Origin: RAM1 sp050247515
Lineage (GTDB): Bacteria; Pseudomonadota; Gammaproteobacteria; Burkholderiales; Burkholderiaceae_C
DNA length: 64,000 nucleotides
Assembly (NCBI GenBank): GCA_050247515.1
Contig: JBFWUB010000003.1
Location: 254,265 to 318,264, forward strand
Direction: 5' to 3'
Part shown: piece by piece, positions 33,284 through 41,758 of the stretch
Layout of the letters: every line of letters starts with the position of its first letter
How positions within the stretch are numbered: the stretch's first letter is position 1
The notes under the pieces: model-generated
What the model was told of the DNA's origin: nothing
The model's database searches: none
Seen by the model: only the letters and a program-made list of their open reading frames with translations
Made by a program: the position numbers and the translations under genes

Positions 33284-34642
33284 CTACTTTAGCGCCACCC
33301 GCTCCAGATAAAACGGCATGTGGCAGGCCCAGCCCAGTTCGCGGGTGATGCGCTGGCGCAGGGCGTCGGCGGCAGCGGGCTCACCATGGGTGATGAAGGT
33401 GGTGCGCGGCGCGGCCGTGAAGCCGCCCAGCCACTGCATGATCTCGCCCGCGTCGGCATGGGCTGACAGGCTGTCCAGGCGGGCCACCTCGGCGCGGATG
33501 GGGACCTCCTGCCCATGGATGCGAACGCTGGGCGCGCCACCGGTGATGCTGGCGCCGCGCGTGCCGCCCGCCTGGAAGCCGGCAAACAGCAGCGTGTTGC
33601 GCCTGTGCGGCGCAAAGGCCTTGATGTGGTGCACCACGCGCCCGCCGGTGGCCATGCCGCTGGCCGCGATGATGACCATGGGCCCGCGCCGCGCGCTCAG
33701 CGCCTGCGACGCCTGGGGCGTGTCCACGATGTGTGCGGCGTCCGCCATGGCTGCGCATTCGGCGGGGCTCAGGCGCAGCTCGCCGGGGTGCTTTTCATAC
33801 ACGCGCAGGGCGGATGCGGCCATGGGGCTGTCCAGGTACACCGGCAGGTGGTGAATGGCGCCTTGCGCCTTGAGCTGGCTGATGGCGTGCAGCAGGCTTT
33901 GGGCGCGCCCCACCGCGAAGGCCGGTATCACCACGGCGCCGCCGCGCGCCGCGGTGCGGTTGATCACCGCCGCCAGCGCCTGCAGTCCCTGCTCATCGGG
34001 GTGCTCGCGGTCGCCGTAGGTTGATTCGACCACCAGGTAGTCGGCGCCGTCCATGCGCACGGGCGGTTTGAGCACCGGGTCATTGGGGCGGCCCAGATCG
34101 CCCGAGAACAGCAGGCTGCGCACGCCGTCGTCCAGCCGCACAAAAGACGAGCCGGCCATATGGCCCGAGCGTGACAGCCGCGCCTGCAGCCCCGGCAGCG
34201 GCGACCAGTCGCGCTCCAGCGCCACGGGCTTGAGCAGCTTGAGGCTGCGCAGGGCGTCTTCCTTCGTGTACAGCGGCTGGGCAGGGGCATGGCGGCTGAA
34301 GCTGTGCCGGTTGGCATAGGCGGCTTCTTCTTCCTGCAGATTGCCTGAATCAGGCAGCAGGATGCGGCACAGGTCGGCGGTGGCCGCCGTGCAATAAACC
34401 TTGCCGCGAAAACCCTGACGCACCAGCAGCGGCAGGTAGCCGCTGTGGTCGATGTGGGCGTGGGTGAGGATCACCGCGTCGATATCGGCCGCGCGCAACG
34501 GTGGCTTGGCCCAGTTGCGCAGGCGCAGCTGCTTGTAGCCCTGGAACAGGCCGCAGTCCACCAGCAGATGGCGGTCGTTGACGCGCAGCAGGTTGCGCGA
34601 GCCGGTGACGGTGTCGGTGGCGCCCAGGAACTGGAGTTTCAT
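33284..34642 (-). CDS. Metallo-beta-lactamase/beta-CASP RNA-processing nuclease
   Basis: A 452-residue protein with the zinc site THAHIDHSGYLPLL, then SGHMAGSSF and FSGDLGR, and the beta-CASP blocks VVIPAFAVGRAQSLLHAI, PVYLDSPMAASALRVYEKHP, ASGMATGGRVVHHIK, DSLSAHADAGEIMQWL and TFITHGEP. This is the CPSF/YSH1-like exonuclease class of bacteria. The ATG at 34642 (MKLQFLGATDTVTGS) fits the family; an upstream start would add 27 unlike residues. A TTGAC-N4-GTCAA dyad 75 bases upstream suggests oxygen control; genes of this family often lie near anaerobic genes. Confidence 0.9.
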   Translation of the reverse strand: MKLQFLGATDTVTGSRNLLRVNDRHLLVDCGLFQGYKQLRLRNWAKPPLRAADIDAVILTHAHIDHSGYLPLLVRQGFRGKVYCTAATADLCRILLPDSGNLQEEEAAYANRHSFSRHAPAQPLYTKEDALRSLKLLKPVALERDWSPLPGLQARLSRSGHMAGSSFVRLDDGVRSLLFSGDLGRPNDPVLKPPVRMDGADYLVVESTYGDREHPDEQGLQALAAVINRTAARGGAVVIPAFAVGRAQSLLHAISQLKAQGAIHHLPVYLDSPMAASALRVYEKHPGELRLSPAECAAMADAAHIVDTPQASQALSARRGPMVIIAASGMATGGRVVHHIKAFAPHRRNTLLFAGFQAGGTRGASITGGAPSVRIHGQEVPIRAEVARLDSLSAHADAGEIMQWLGGFTAAPRTTFITHGEPAAADALRQRITRELGWACHMPFYLERVALK

Positions 34643-34709
34643 GCGTGGCTTTCTGTCTCGGTCGGTGATCTGAACAGGGCCCAGTCTGGCGCACCGGGTG
34701 GCGCTGCGG

Positions 34710-34723
34710 TTGACCTGTGTCAA
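34710..34723. promoter_or_regulatory. FNR-like dyad before the beta-CASP nuclease
   Basis: TTGACCTGTGTCAA is a perfect inverted repeat that differs from the FNR consensus by one base in each half. It is centred 74.5 bases before the nuclease ATG and overlaps the stop codon of the acetyltransferase gene. Confidence 0.6.
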
Positions 34724-35172
34724 CCGCCCGGGCGCACCACGTAACGCACAAAGTCATCCGCCTGGGTGAACTGGTCATACAGGTCGCGTGCCATCACGTT
34801 GTCCTTGTGGGTCATCCAGTACAGCCGGGCCCAGCCTTCGGCGCGCATGGCGTTGCGCAGCCATTCCATCAGCGCGCGGCCCGCGCCCTGGCCGCGCGCG
34901 GCGGGGGCAACGTACAGGTCCTCCAGGTAGCACACGGCCTGCAGTTCCCAGGTGTTTTCATGGACCACGCAGTTGGCAAAGCCCACTACCTGGCCCTGCT
35001 GCTCGGCCACGATGCACATCACGGCGGCGTCCGGGTCCAGGATGCGGGCCCAGGTGCGGCGGGTGACGGCGTCGCTGACGTTGGCCTTGTAAAAGTCGCA
35101 GTAGCCGCGCCACAGCGCGATCCAGGCGGCTTCGTCGGCGGGCAGGGCGGGGCGGATGGTCAGGAGGGTCAT
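34720..35172 (-). CDS. GNAT-family N-acetyltransferase
   Basis: A 150-residue GNAT protein. The acetyl-CoA site is LEDLYVAPAARGQGAGRALM, with RPALPADEAAWIALWRGYC at the N-terminus and WMTHKDNVMARDLYDQF near the end, the pattern of polyamine or small-molecule acetyltransferases. It is divergent from the SbtA-type transporter. Its stop codon overlaps the FNR-like dyad of the nuclease gene. The substrate is unknown. Confidence 0.88.
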   Translation of the reverse strand: MTLLTIRPALPADEAAWIALWRGYCDFYKANVSDAVTRRTWARILDPDAAVMCIVAEQQGQVVGFANCVVHENTWELQAVCYLEDLYVAPAARGQGAGRALMEWLRNAMRAEGWARLYWMTHKDNVMARDLYDQFTQADDFVRYVVRPGG

Positions 35173-35200
35173 GATGGGGGTGCTTCTGGTTCAGGGCCTG

Positions 35201-35255
35201 ACACTTCGGGTAAATCAGTCAGTTGCATCATAAAACCTGATTTATCGCGAAGTGT
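35201..35255. promoter_or_regulatory. Long imperfect inverted repeat in a divergent promoter region
   Basis: ACACTTCGGGTAAATCAG (35201-35218) pairs with CTGATTTATCGCGAAGTGT (35237-35255), with one bulged base and a mismatch, around an 18-base centre. It lies in the 151-base gap between the divergent acetyltransferase and SbtA-type genes. A shared operator or a bidirectional hairpin is possible. Confidence 0.5.
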
Positions 35256-35323
35256 GAGCCGGGTAGATTCGAGGGATGGCTGAATTTGTACTTTCGCCGG
35301 TCCCGTCCACGGGGGCCTGAACC

Positions 35324-36256
35324 ATGGTGCCTGACGTCGTTGTCCTGTTCTTTGCCCTGGGCCTGGTCGCCCGGCTGGCCGGCAGTGAGCTCAAGGTTCC
35401 CCAGGCGCTTTACGAGACGCTGTCCATCTACCTGCTGCTGGCCATCGGTCTGAAGGGCGGGGTGGAGATCAGCCGCCAGGACGCGGCGGCGCTGGCGCCG
35501 CAGATCGCGGCCTGCGTGGCGCTGGGCCTGGCCATCCCGTTCGTGCTGGTGCCGGTGCTGCGCCGCCTGGGCTTCTCGGGCGTGGACAGCGCCAGCCTGG
35601 CCGCGCACTATGGCTCGGTCAGCGTGGTGACGTTCGCCGTCGCCACCAGTTGGCTCAAGCAGGCCGGCATCCCTTACGAAAGCCACGCGGCGCTGTGGGT
35701 GGCGGTGATGGAGGCGCCCGCGCTGCTCACCGCGATCTTCCTGGCGCGCCGCCAGGGCTCGGGCCCGACCGACTGGAAGCGCCTGGCGCAGGACGTGCTG
35801 GCCGGGCCGTCGGTGATGCTGCTGACCGGCGGGCTGTTGATCGGCGCCTTCATGGGCGAGGCCGGCACCGCGCCGCTGAACCCCGTGTTTGTGGACCCGT
35901 TCAAGGGCGTGCTGGCGCTGTTCATGCTGGAGCTGGGCCTGGTGGCGGGCGAGCGCATCGGCCAGGTGCGCCAGTTTGGCCTGCGGCTGCTGGCGTTTGG
36001 CGTGCTGGCCCCCATGGCGCTGGCGGTGCCGGGCGCGCTGCTGGGCGCCTGGCTGGGCCTGAGCACCGGCGGCATTGCCATCCTGGCCACGCTGGCGGCC
36101 AGCGCCAGCTACATCGCCGCGCCCACGGCCATGCGCATTGCCGTGCCCCAGGCCAACGCGGCGCTGTCGGTGGCCGCGTCGCTGGGCGTCACGTTCCCGT
36201 TCAATGTGCTGGTGGGCATACCGCTGTACGCGGCGCTGGCAAAGCAGCTGGGCTGA
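35324..36256 (+). CDS. SbtA-type sodium-dependent bicarbonate transporter family protein
   Basis: A 310-residue membrane protein with about ten hydrophobic segments in two inverted halves, the layout of the SbtA/DUF897 family. Recognisable parts are LYETLSIYLLLAIGLKGGVE, AAHYGSVSVVTFAVATSWLK, GPSVMLLTGGLLIGAFMGE and ASASYIAAPTAMRIAVPQAN. In cyanobacteria these proteins import bicarbonate; substrate identity here is not established. No PII-like SbtB gene is adjacent. It converges on the large dehydrogenase gene. Confidence 0.85.
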   Translation: MVPDVVVLFFALGLVARLAGSELKVPQALYETLSIYLLLAIGLKGGVEISRQDAAALAPQIAACVALGLAIPFVLVPVLRRLGFSGVDSASLAAHYGSVSVVTFAVATSWLKQAGIPYESHAALWVAVMEAPALLTAIFLARRQGSGPTDWKRLAQDVLAGPSVMLLTGGLLIGAFMGEAGTAPLNPVFVDPFKGVLALFMLELGLVAGERIGQVRQFGLRLLAFGVLAPMALAVPGALLGAWLGLSTGGIAILATLAASASYIAAPTAMRIAVPQANAALSVAASLGVTFPFNVLVGIPLYAALAKQLG

Positions 36257-36257
36257 T

Positions 36258-39200
36258 TCAGCCGAGCTGGCGCGCCAGCAGCGCCGCCACGTGGATGGCC
36301 TCGCGCTGCGCGCCGTCGTGGATCTGGTGGCGGCAGCTGGTGCCGTCGGCCACCACGATGGCGCCGGGCTGCTTGCGCACGGCCGGCAGCAGGCTCAGCT
36401 CGGCCATCTGCATCGACACATCGTGGTGTGATGCCTCGTAGCCGAAGCTGCCCGCCATGCCGCAGCAGCTGCTCTCGATCAGCTCGGGCTGCGCGCCAGG
36501 GATCAACCGGATCACGTCCAGGATGGGGCTGACCGCGCCAAAGGCTTTCTGGTGGCAATGGCCGTGCAGCAGGATGGGCTGGGCCACGGGTTTCAGGCGC
36601 GCCTTCAGCGCGTCCAGCTTGCCGCCCTGGGCCTGGTGCGCCAGGAATTCCTCCAGCAGCAGCGCATGGTCGGCAATGGTTCGCGCATCGGCGCCCAGGC
36701 CCATGGCCTGCAGCTCGTCGCGCAGCGTCAGCAGGCAGGATGGCTCCAGGCCCACGATGGCAATGCCTTTCCGGGCGAAGGGCAGCAGGGCGTCCACCAG
36801 CTCGCGCGCCTTGTCGCGCGCCTGGTCCACCATGCCCGTGGCCAGGTAGGTACGGCCGCAGCACAGGTGGCCGTCGCCCTTGGCGGCAACGTGCACGGTG
36901 TAGCCGGCGGCCTGCAGCACCTGCAGTGCGGCCTGCGCATTGGCTGATTCAAAGTAGCCGTTGAAGGTGTCCACAAACAGCACGACGGGCCGGTCGGCCG
37001 CCAGCACCTGCTCGCGGGTGGCGCCGGTGTGGGCGGTGTTGAAGAAGTGTTTTCCTTGCCATTGCGGCAGGCTGCGTTTGGCTGACAGGCCCAGCATTTT
37101 TTCGCCCAGGCGGGCCAGCAGCGGGCTGCGGTTGCGCAGGTTCAAAAGCGGCGCAAAGCGGCTGGCCCAGGCCGCATAGCGCGGCAGGTGGGCCACCAGT
37201 TTGTCCTTGAGCGTGTGGCCGTGGCGCGCCTTGTAGTGGTGAAGGAATTCGACCTTCATCTTCGCCATGTCCACACCGGTGGGGCAGTCGCGCCTGCAGC
37301 CCTTGCAGCCCACGCACAGGTCCATCGCGTCGTGCACGGCGTCGCTGGTGAAGGCGTCCTGCGGGTTCATGCCTTCGAGCTGGCCGCTCAATGCCAGGCG
37401 CAGCGTGTTGGCGCGCCCGCGCGTCAGGTGCTTTTCGTCGCGCGTCACGCGGTAGCTGGGGCACATGGTGCCGGCGTCGAACTTCCTGCAGTGGCCGTTG
37501 TTGTTGCACATCTCCACGGCCTTGGCAAAGCCCTGGGCCGGGTCGCCGCCCGTGCCGGGCGCCGTGGTGCGCTCGGTGACCGGGTCGTTCTGCACGTTCC
37601 AGGCGCTCCAGTCCAGCGCGGGCGTGAGCGGGATCACGCGGTACGCCGGAGGAAAGCGCATGAGCCGCGTGTCGTCCATCCTGGGCGGGTTGACGATGCG
37701 CTGCGGGCTCAGCAGGTTGGCCGGGTCGAAGAAGTCCTTGATCTGCGCAAAGGCCTCGTTGATCTTCGGGCCGAACTGCCATTCAATCCATTCGCCCCGG
37801 CACAGGCCGTCGCCATGCTCGCCGCTGTAGGCGCCCTTGTACTTGCGCACCAGGGCGGCGGCCTCCTCGGCAATGGCGCGCATCTTGCGCGCGCCGCCGT
37901 CGGGGCCGTCGCGGCGCATGTCCAGGATGGGGCGCACATGCAGCGTGCCCACCGAGGCATGGGCATACCAGGTGCCCTTGCTGCCGTGCTTGCGGAACAC
38001 CTGCGTCAGCGCATCGGTGTACTCGGCCAGGTGCTGCAGGGGCACGGCGCAGTCTTCAATGAAGCTCACCGGCTTGCCGTCGCCCTTGAGGCTCATCATG
38101 ATGTTCAGGCCGGCCTTGCGCACCTCCCACAGGTTCTTCTGCGGCACGTCGTCGGTCATGCGCACCACCGAGCCCGGCAGCCCCAGGTCACCCATCAGCT
38201 GTACCAGGCGGTCCAGCTGGGGCAGCAGGGCCGCCTTGTCGGGCCCGGCAAATTCCACCAGCAGGATGGCGTCGGGGTCGCCAATGACGGCGGTGCGCAC
38301 AATGGGTGCGAACGCCGGGTTGCGCAGCGACAGGTCGATCATCGTGCGGTCCACCAGCTCGATGGCGGTGAGCGTGCCGTCACCCAGGCGCGCAATGTGC
38401 TGGGCTGTGTCCATGGCCTTGTAGAAGGTCGGGAAGTTCACCACGCCCAGCACCTTGGCGCGGGGCAGTTCGGCCAGCTGCAGCGTGAGCGTTTTGGTCA
38501 GCGCCAGCGTGCCTTCGCTGCCCACCAGCAGGTGGGCCAGGTTGACCGAGCCGTCGGCCGTGTATGGCTTTTCGTTCTGGTTGTGAAAGATGTCCAGGTT
38601 GTAGCCGGCCACGCGGCGCAGCACCTTGGGCCAGTGGCGGTCGATTTCGGGGCGCAGGTTCATGGCCAGGTCGCGCACCCAGCGGCCCAGGTCGCGCGCG
38701 CGGCCGGTGCAGTCCTCGTACCGGGTGAAGTGGTGCAGCTCGCCGTCGGACGTCCAGGCTTCGGCGCCCAGCACGTTGTGCACCATGTTGCCCCAGGCGA
38801 TGCTTCGGCTGCCGCACGAGTTGTTGCCCGCCATGCCGCCCAGCGTGGCCTGCGCGCTGGTGGATACATCCACCGGGTACCACAGGCCGATCTTTTTCAG
38901 CGCCAGGTTCAGGTGGTCCAGCACCATGCCGGGCTCCACCGTGGCGGTGCGCCTGTCGGCGTCAAAGCTCACGATGCTGCGCACATGCTTGCTGTGGTCA
39001 ATGACCAGGCCCGCGCCCACGGTCTGGCCACACTGGCTGGTGCCGCCGCCGCGCGGAGCTATGGGTACGTTGAGGTCACGGCAGATGTCCAGCGCGATCT
39101 TCACGTCGGCCGCATTGCGCGGCACAAACACGCCCACGGGCAGCACCTGGTAGATGGACGCATCGGTGGCGTAGCGGCCGCGGTCGGCGGGCGAGAACAA

Positions 39201-39335
39201 CACCTCGCCTTGCGTTTCCTTGGCCAGGCGTGCAGCCAGGCGGCCGGCTGTTTCATTGCTGATGGCGGCGACGATGTCGTAGGCCTTGCCGGCGTCCATG
39301 CCGGCGGTGACGGTCAGGGGCAGGGGAGCGTTCAT
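36258..39335 (-). CDS. YdiJ-like FAD-binding and Fe-S dehydrogenase
   Basis: A 1025-residue fusion. The N-terminal half is a FAD_binding_4 oxidase (PRGGGTSQCGQTVGAGLVID, SAQATLGGMAGNNSCGSRSI, VGSEGTLALTKTLTLQ) with the C-terminal FAD-linked oxidase domain (SGEHGDGLCRGEWIEWQFG). A ferredoxin-like part follows (CVGCKGCRRDCPTGVDM), then two CCG domains (GHLCCGRTYLATGM, SSCCGMAGSFGYE). Length and order match E. coli YdiJ, a D-2-hydroxyglutarate dehydrogenase; D-lactate or another D-2-hydroxy acid is also possible. The GntR gene follows the same strand just upstream, nine bases away, and probably controls it. Confidence 0.9.
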   Translation of the reverse strand: MNAPLPLTVTAGMDAGKAYDIVAAISNETAGRLAARLAKETQGEVLFSPADRGRYATDASIYQVLPVGVFVPRNAADVKIALDICRDLNVPIAPRGGGTSQCGQTVGAGLVIDHSKHVRSIVSFDADRRTATVEPGMVLDHLNLALKKIGLWYPVDVSTSAQATLGGMAGNNSCGSRSIAWGNMVHNVLGAEAWTSDGELHHFTRYEDCTGRARDLGRWVRDLAMNLRPEIDRHWPKVLRRVAGYNLDIFHNQNEKPYTADGSVNLAHLLVGSEGTLALTKTLTLQLAELPRAKVLGVVNFPTFYKAMDTAQHIARLGDGTLTAIELVDRTMIDLSLRNPAFAPIVRTAVIGDPDAILLVEFAGPDKAALLPQLDRLVQLMGDLGLPGSVVRMTDDVPQKNLWEVRKAGLNIMMSLKGDGKPVSFIEDCAVPLQHLAEYTDALTQVFRKHGSKGTWYAHASVGTLHVRPILDMRRDGPDGGARKMRAIAEEAAALVRKYKGAYSGEHGDGLCRGEWIEWQFGPKINEAFAQIKDFFDPANLLSPQRIVNPPRMDDTRLMRFPPAYRVIPLTPALDWSAWNVQNDPVTERTTAPGTGGDPAQGFAKAVEMCNNNGHCRKFDAGTMCPSYRVTRDEKHLTRGRANTLRLALSGQLEGMNPQDAFTSDAVHDAMDLCVGCKGCRRDCPTGVDMAKMKVEFLHHYKARHGHTLKDKLVAHLPRYAAWASRFAPLLNLRNRSPLLARLGEKMLGLSAKRSLPQWQGKHFFNTAHTGATREQVLAADRPVVLFVDTFNGYFESANAQAALQVLQAAGYTVHVAAKGDGHLCCGRTYLATGMVDQARDKARELVDALLPFARKGIAIVGLEPSCLLTLRDELQAMGLGADARTIADHALLLEEFLAHQAQGGKLDALKARLKPVAQPILLHGHCHQKAFGAVSPILDVIRLIPGAQPELIESSCCGMAGSFGYEASHHDVSMQMAELSLLPAVRKQPGAIVVADGTSCRHQIHDGAQREAIHVAALLARQLG

Positions 39336-39344
39336 GGGTTCTGT

Positions 39345-40031
39345 TCAGGCCTTGGCTTGTTGCTGGGCTGCGGCGCGCAGCTGCTCTATCACCACGTCGC
39401 GTTTGTGGTTCAGGTGGTCCACCAGCACTTTACGCATGGCGACCGGGTCGCGCGCGGCCAGCGCAGCGACCATTTTTTCATGTTCGCCCACGGCACGCTT
39501 CCATTTGTCTTCGTCCTGGTTGGAGCGAAAGCGCAACGCCTGCAGCCGCGCGTTGACCTGGCGGTAGGTGGCGGTCAGCACCGGGTTCTTGGCCGCGTCG
39601 TTGATGGCGCTGTGGATGCGTGCGTTGAGCCGGTAGTAGTTGGACAGGTCGCGTCGCGTCCAGGCCGCCATCATTTCAAAGTGCATGGCGCGGATCTCAT
39701 CCAGCTCGGCGTCGGTGATGCGCTGCGCGGCCAGTTCGCCCGACTGGGCTTCCAGGCCCGCCATCACTTCAAAGGTGTTTCGCACATCGGCCTCGGTCAG
39801 CTCCACGGCAATGGCGCCGCGGTTGGGCAGCAGTTCCACCAATCCCTCAGCCGCCAGCATCTTGATGGCTTCGCGCAGGGGGGTGCGCGACACATTGAGT
39901 ACTTCGCTCAGTTCGCGTTCATTGAGCTTGGCGCCGGGGGCAATGCTGCCTTCCACCAGCATCTGGCGCAGGCGGCTGGCCACCTGGTCGTGCAGTGCGG
40001 TCCGGGGGATGGAGATGATTTCGGCTGTCAT
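39345..40031 (-). CDS. GntR-family (FCD) transcriptional regulator
   Basis: A 228-residue regulator. The winged HTH contains NERELSEVLNVSRTPLREAI followed by KMLAAEGLVELLPNRGAIAV, and the FCD domain carries YYRLNARIHSAI and GEHEKMVAALAARDP. It is transcribed with the YdiJ-like dehydrogenase and is divergent from the aminotransferase operon. Two identical TTTTGTATGCAAAA sites, one near each divergent start, are probable operators. A 2-hydroxy acid or its product is a likely ligand, by inference. Confidence 0.9.
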   Translation of the reverse strand: MTAEIISIPRTALHDQVASRLRQMLVEGSIAPGAKLNERELSEVLNVSRTPLREAIKMLAAEGLVELLPNRGAIAVELTEADVRNTFEVMAGLEAQSGELAAQRITDAELDEIRAMHFEMMAAWTRRDLSNYYRLNARIHSAINDAAKNPVLTATYRQVNARLQALRFRSNQDEDKWKRAVGEHEKMVAALAARDPVAMRKVLVDHLNHKRDVVIEQLRAAAQQQAKA

Positions 40032-40037
40032 AGCGCT

Positions 40038-40052
40038 ATTTTGTATGCAAAA
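40038..40052. promoter_or_regulatory. Operator-like site before the GntR/dehydrogenase operon
   Basis: ATTTTGTATGCAAAA has TTTTG/CAAAA arms around TATG and fits the general shape of FCD-class GntR sites. It is seven bases before the regulator ATG. The same 15 bases recur at 40430-40444. Confidence 0.65.
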
Positions 40053-40062
40053 TGCTGGCTCG

Positions 40063-40402
40063 TCAAAGCTTCGCTCGCGGGCTTGGCGGCGGGCGGTGTG
40101 CGGCGGGGCTCATACTGGAGCGGTCTGTGCTGCGCACAGACTCCGCTGTGATGCTCGGGGGTCGGTCGCGCCGCGAAACTCGCTACGCGCTTCGCGCTGC
40201 GCTCAAACAGTCGCGGCGAGCATGTCACGACGCGCGCTGCGCGCGCCGACACTCCCCCCTGCGCTTCTCGCCGCCCCAGAAATCGCCCCGCCGCACACCG
40301 CCCGCCGCCAAGCCCGGACCTGGGCGTACCACCGTTGGCAAGCCAACCCGTCACAGTGAAGCCCCCGGGGCGGTGTGCCGCAGGCGCAGCTTTGTCGCGC
40401 GG
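40063..40402 (+). repeat. Dispersed GC-rich intergenic repeat, second locus
   Basis: No gene is visible here. The sequence is homologous to 2937-3226, and its end (CAGTGAAGCCCCC...CTTTGTCGCG) corresponds to 3424-3470. Bases 40177-40204 are identical over 28 bp to the reverse complement of 3341-3368. The element separates the two operator-like sites of the divergent GntR and aminotransferase operons. Confidence 0.8.
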
Positions 40403-40429
40403 TCCAGGCAAGGAAAACTTGACAAATGA

Positions 40430-40444
40430 ATTTTGTATGCAAAA
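40430..40444. promoter_or_regulatory. Operator-like site before the aminotransferase operon
   Basis: ATTTTGTATGCAAAA is identical to the site at 40038-40052 and lies 26 bases before the aminotransferase ATG, on the far side of the dispersed repeat. It is likely to be bound by the divergent GntR regulator. Confidence 0.65.
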
Positions 40445-40469
40445 AATGCGGAAAACGGAGAAACCGCAA

Positions 40470-41711
40470 ATGCTGACGCTCGACTACCACCCCACCGGCA
40501 GGCACTTCCTGCAAATTCCCGGTCCTTCGCCGGTACCCGACCGCATCCTGCGGGCCATGAGCCTGCCGACGATTGACCACCGCGGCCCTGAATTCGGCGC
40601 GCTGGGCCTGAAAGTGCTGGCCGATATCCAGAAGATTTTCCAGACGAAGCACCCCGTCATCATCTACCCCGCGTCTGGCACCGGCGCATGGGAGGCTGCG
40701 CTGTGCAACGTGCTGAGCCCGGGCGACCAGGTCGTGATGTACGAGACCGGGCACTTTGCGTCGCTGTGGAACAAGATGGCCGCGCGCCTGGGCATCCAGA
40801 CGGAATTCCTCGCGCAGCCCGGCACCGAGCACGGCGTGCCGACCAGCTGGCGCCGCGGCGTGCAGGCCGACCTGATCGAGGCGCGGCTGAAGGCCGACAC
40901 CCAGCACGCGATCAAGGCCGTGTGCGTGGTGCACAACGAAACCTCCACCGGCGCCACCAGCAACATCGCCGCGGTGCGCCGCGCCATTGACGCCGCCAGG
41001 CACCCGGCGCTGCTCATGGTGGACAGCATCTCGGGCCTGGCCAGCGCCGAATACAAACACGACGCCTGGGGTGTGGACGTGACGGTCAGCGGCTCGCAAA
41101 AGGGTCTGATGCTGCCGCCGGGCATCAGCTTCAACGCGCTGTCGCCCAAGGCCATCGAGGCCAGCAAGACCGCGAAGTTGCCCAAAGCCTTCTGGGCCTG
41201 GGACGAAATCATCGAGATGAACAAGGGCGGCTACTGGCCCTATACGCCCAACACCAACCTGCTGTACGGCCTGAGCGAGGCCTGCGAGATGCTGTTGAAC
41301 CAGCCCGGCGGGCTGGACGCCACATTTGCCCGCCACATCCGCTGGGGCGAAGGCGTGCGCGCCGCGGTGCGGGCCTGGGGGCTGGAAATCCAGTGCGCGG
41401 AGCCGGCGGTGTATTCGCCCGTGCTGACGGGCGTGATCATGCCCGAAGGCGTGGACGCCGATGCCGTGCGCAAGCTGATCTACGACCGCTTTGACTGCTC
41501 GCTGGGCACGGGCCTGGGCAAGGTCAAAGGCCGCATGTTCCGCATCGGCCACCTGGGTGACTGCAATGACCTCACGCTGATGGCCGCGCTGGCCGGCTGC
41601 GAGATGGGCCTGAAGCTGTCGGGCGTCAAGCTCGCGGGCTCGGGCGTGCAGGCCGCGATGGATTTCTTTGCCAGCCACCCGGCACAGCACAACCTGGCGA
41701 AAGCCGCCTGA
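40470..41711 (+). CDS. Class V aminotransferase (serine-glyoxylate/alanine-glyoxylate type)
   Basis: A 413-residue PLP enzyme. QIPGPSPVPDRILRAMSLPTI and DHRGPEFGAL are the SGAT/AGAT start, and the PLP lysine is in VTVSGSQKGLMLPPGISFNA. It ends with GRMFRIGHLGDCNDLTLMAAL, also typical. GGAG lies about 10 bases before the ATG at 40470; earlier in-frame ATGs overlap the operator-like site. It heads an operon with a TctC receptor, a CoA-transferase and an enoyl-CoA hydratase-like protein, so the amino acceptor may be a keto or semialdehyde acid other than glyoxylate. Confidence 0.88.
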   Translation: MLTLDYHPTGRHFLQIPGPSPVPDRILRAMSLPTIDHRGPEFGALGLKVLADIQKIFQTKHPVIIYPASGTGAWEAALCNVLSPGDQVVMYETGHFASLWNKMAARLGIQTEFLAQPGTEHGVPTSWRRGVQADLIEARLKADTQHAIKAVCVVHNETSTGATSNIAAVRRAIDAARHPALLMVDSISGLASAEYKHDAWGVDVTVSGSQKGLMLPPGISFNALSPKAIEASKTAKLPKAFWAWDEIIEMNKGGYWPYTPNTNLLYGLSEACEMLLNQPGGLDATFARHIRWGEGVRAAVRAWGLEIQCAEPAVYSPVLTGVIMPEGVDADAVRKLIYDRFDCSLGTGLGKVKGRMFRIGHLGDCNDLTLMAALAGCEMGLKLSGVKLAGSGVQAAMDFFASHPAQHNLAKAA

Positions 41712-41758
41712 CGTCCTGATTTTTTTCGACACACCACAACAACCACCGGAGACAAACC

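Noticed and set aside
37188..40151. 987-codon plus-strand frame opposite the YdiJ-like dehydrogenase and GntR gene
   Set aside because: It crosses two genes and a repeat, has no domains, and mirrors strongly conserved proteins on the minus strand.
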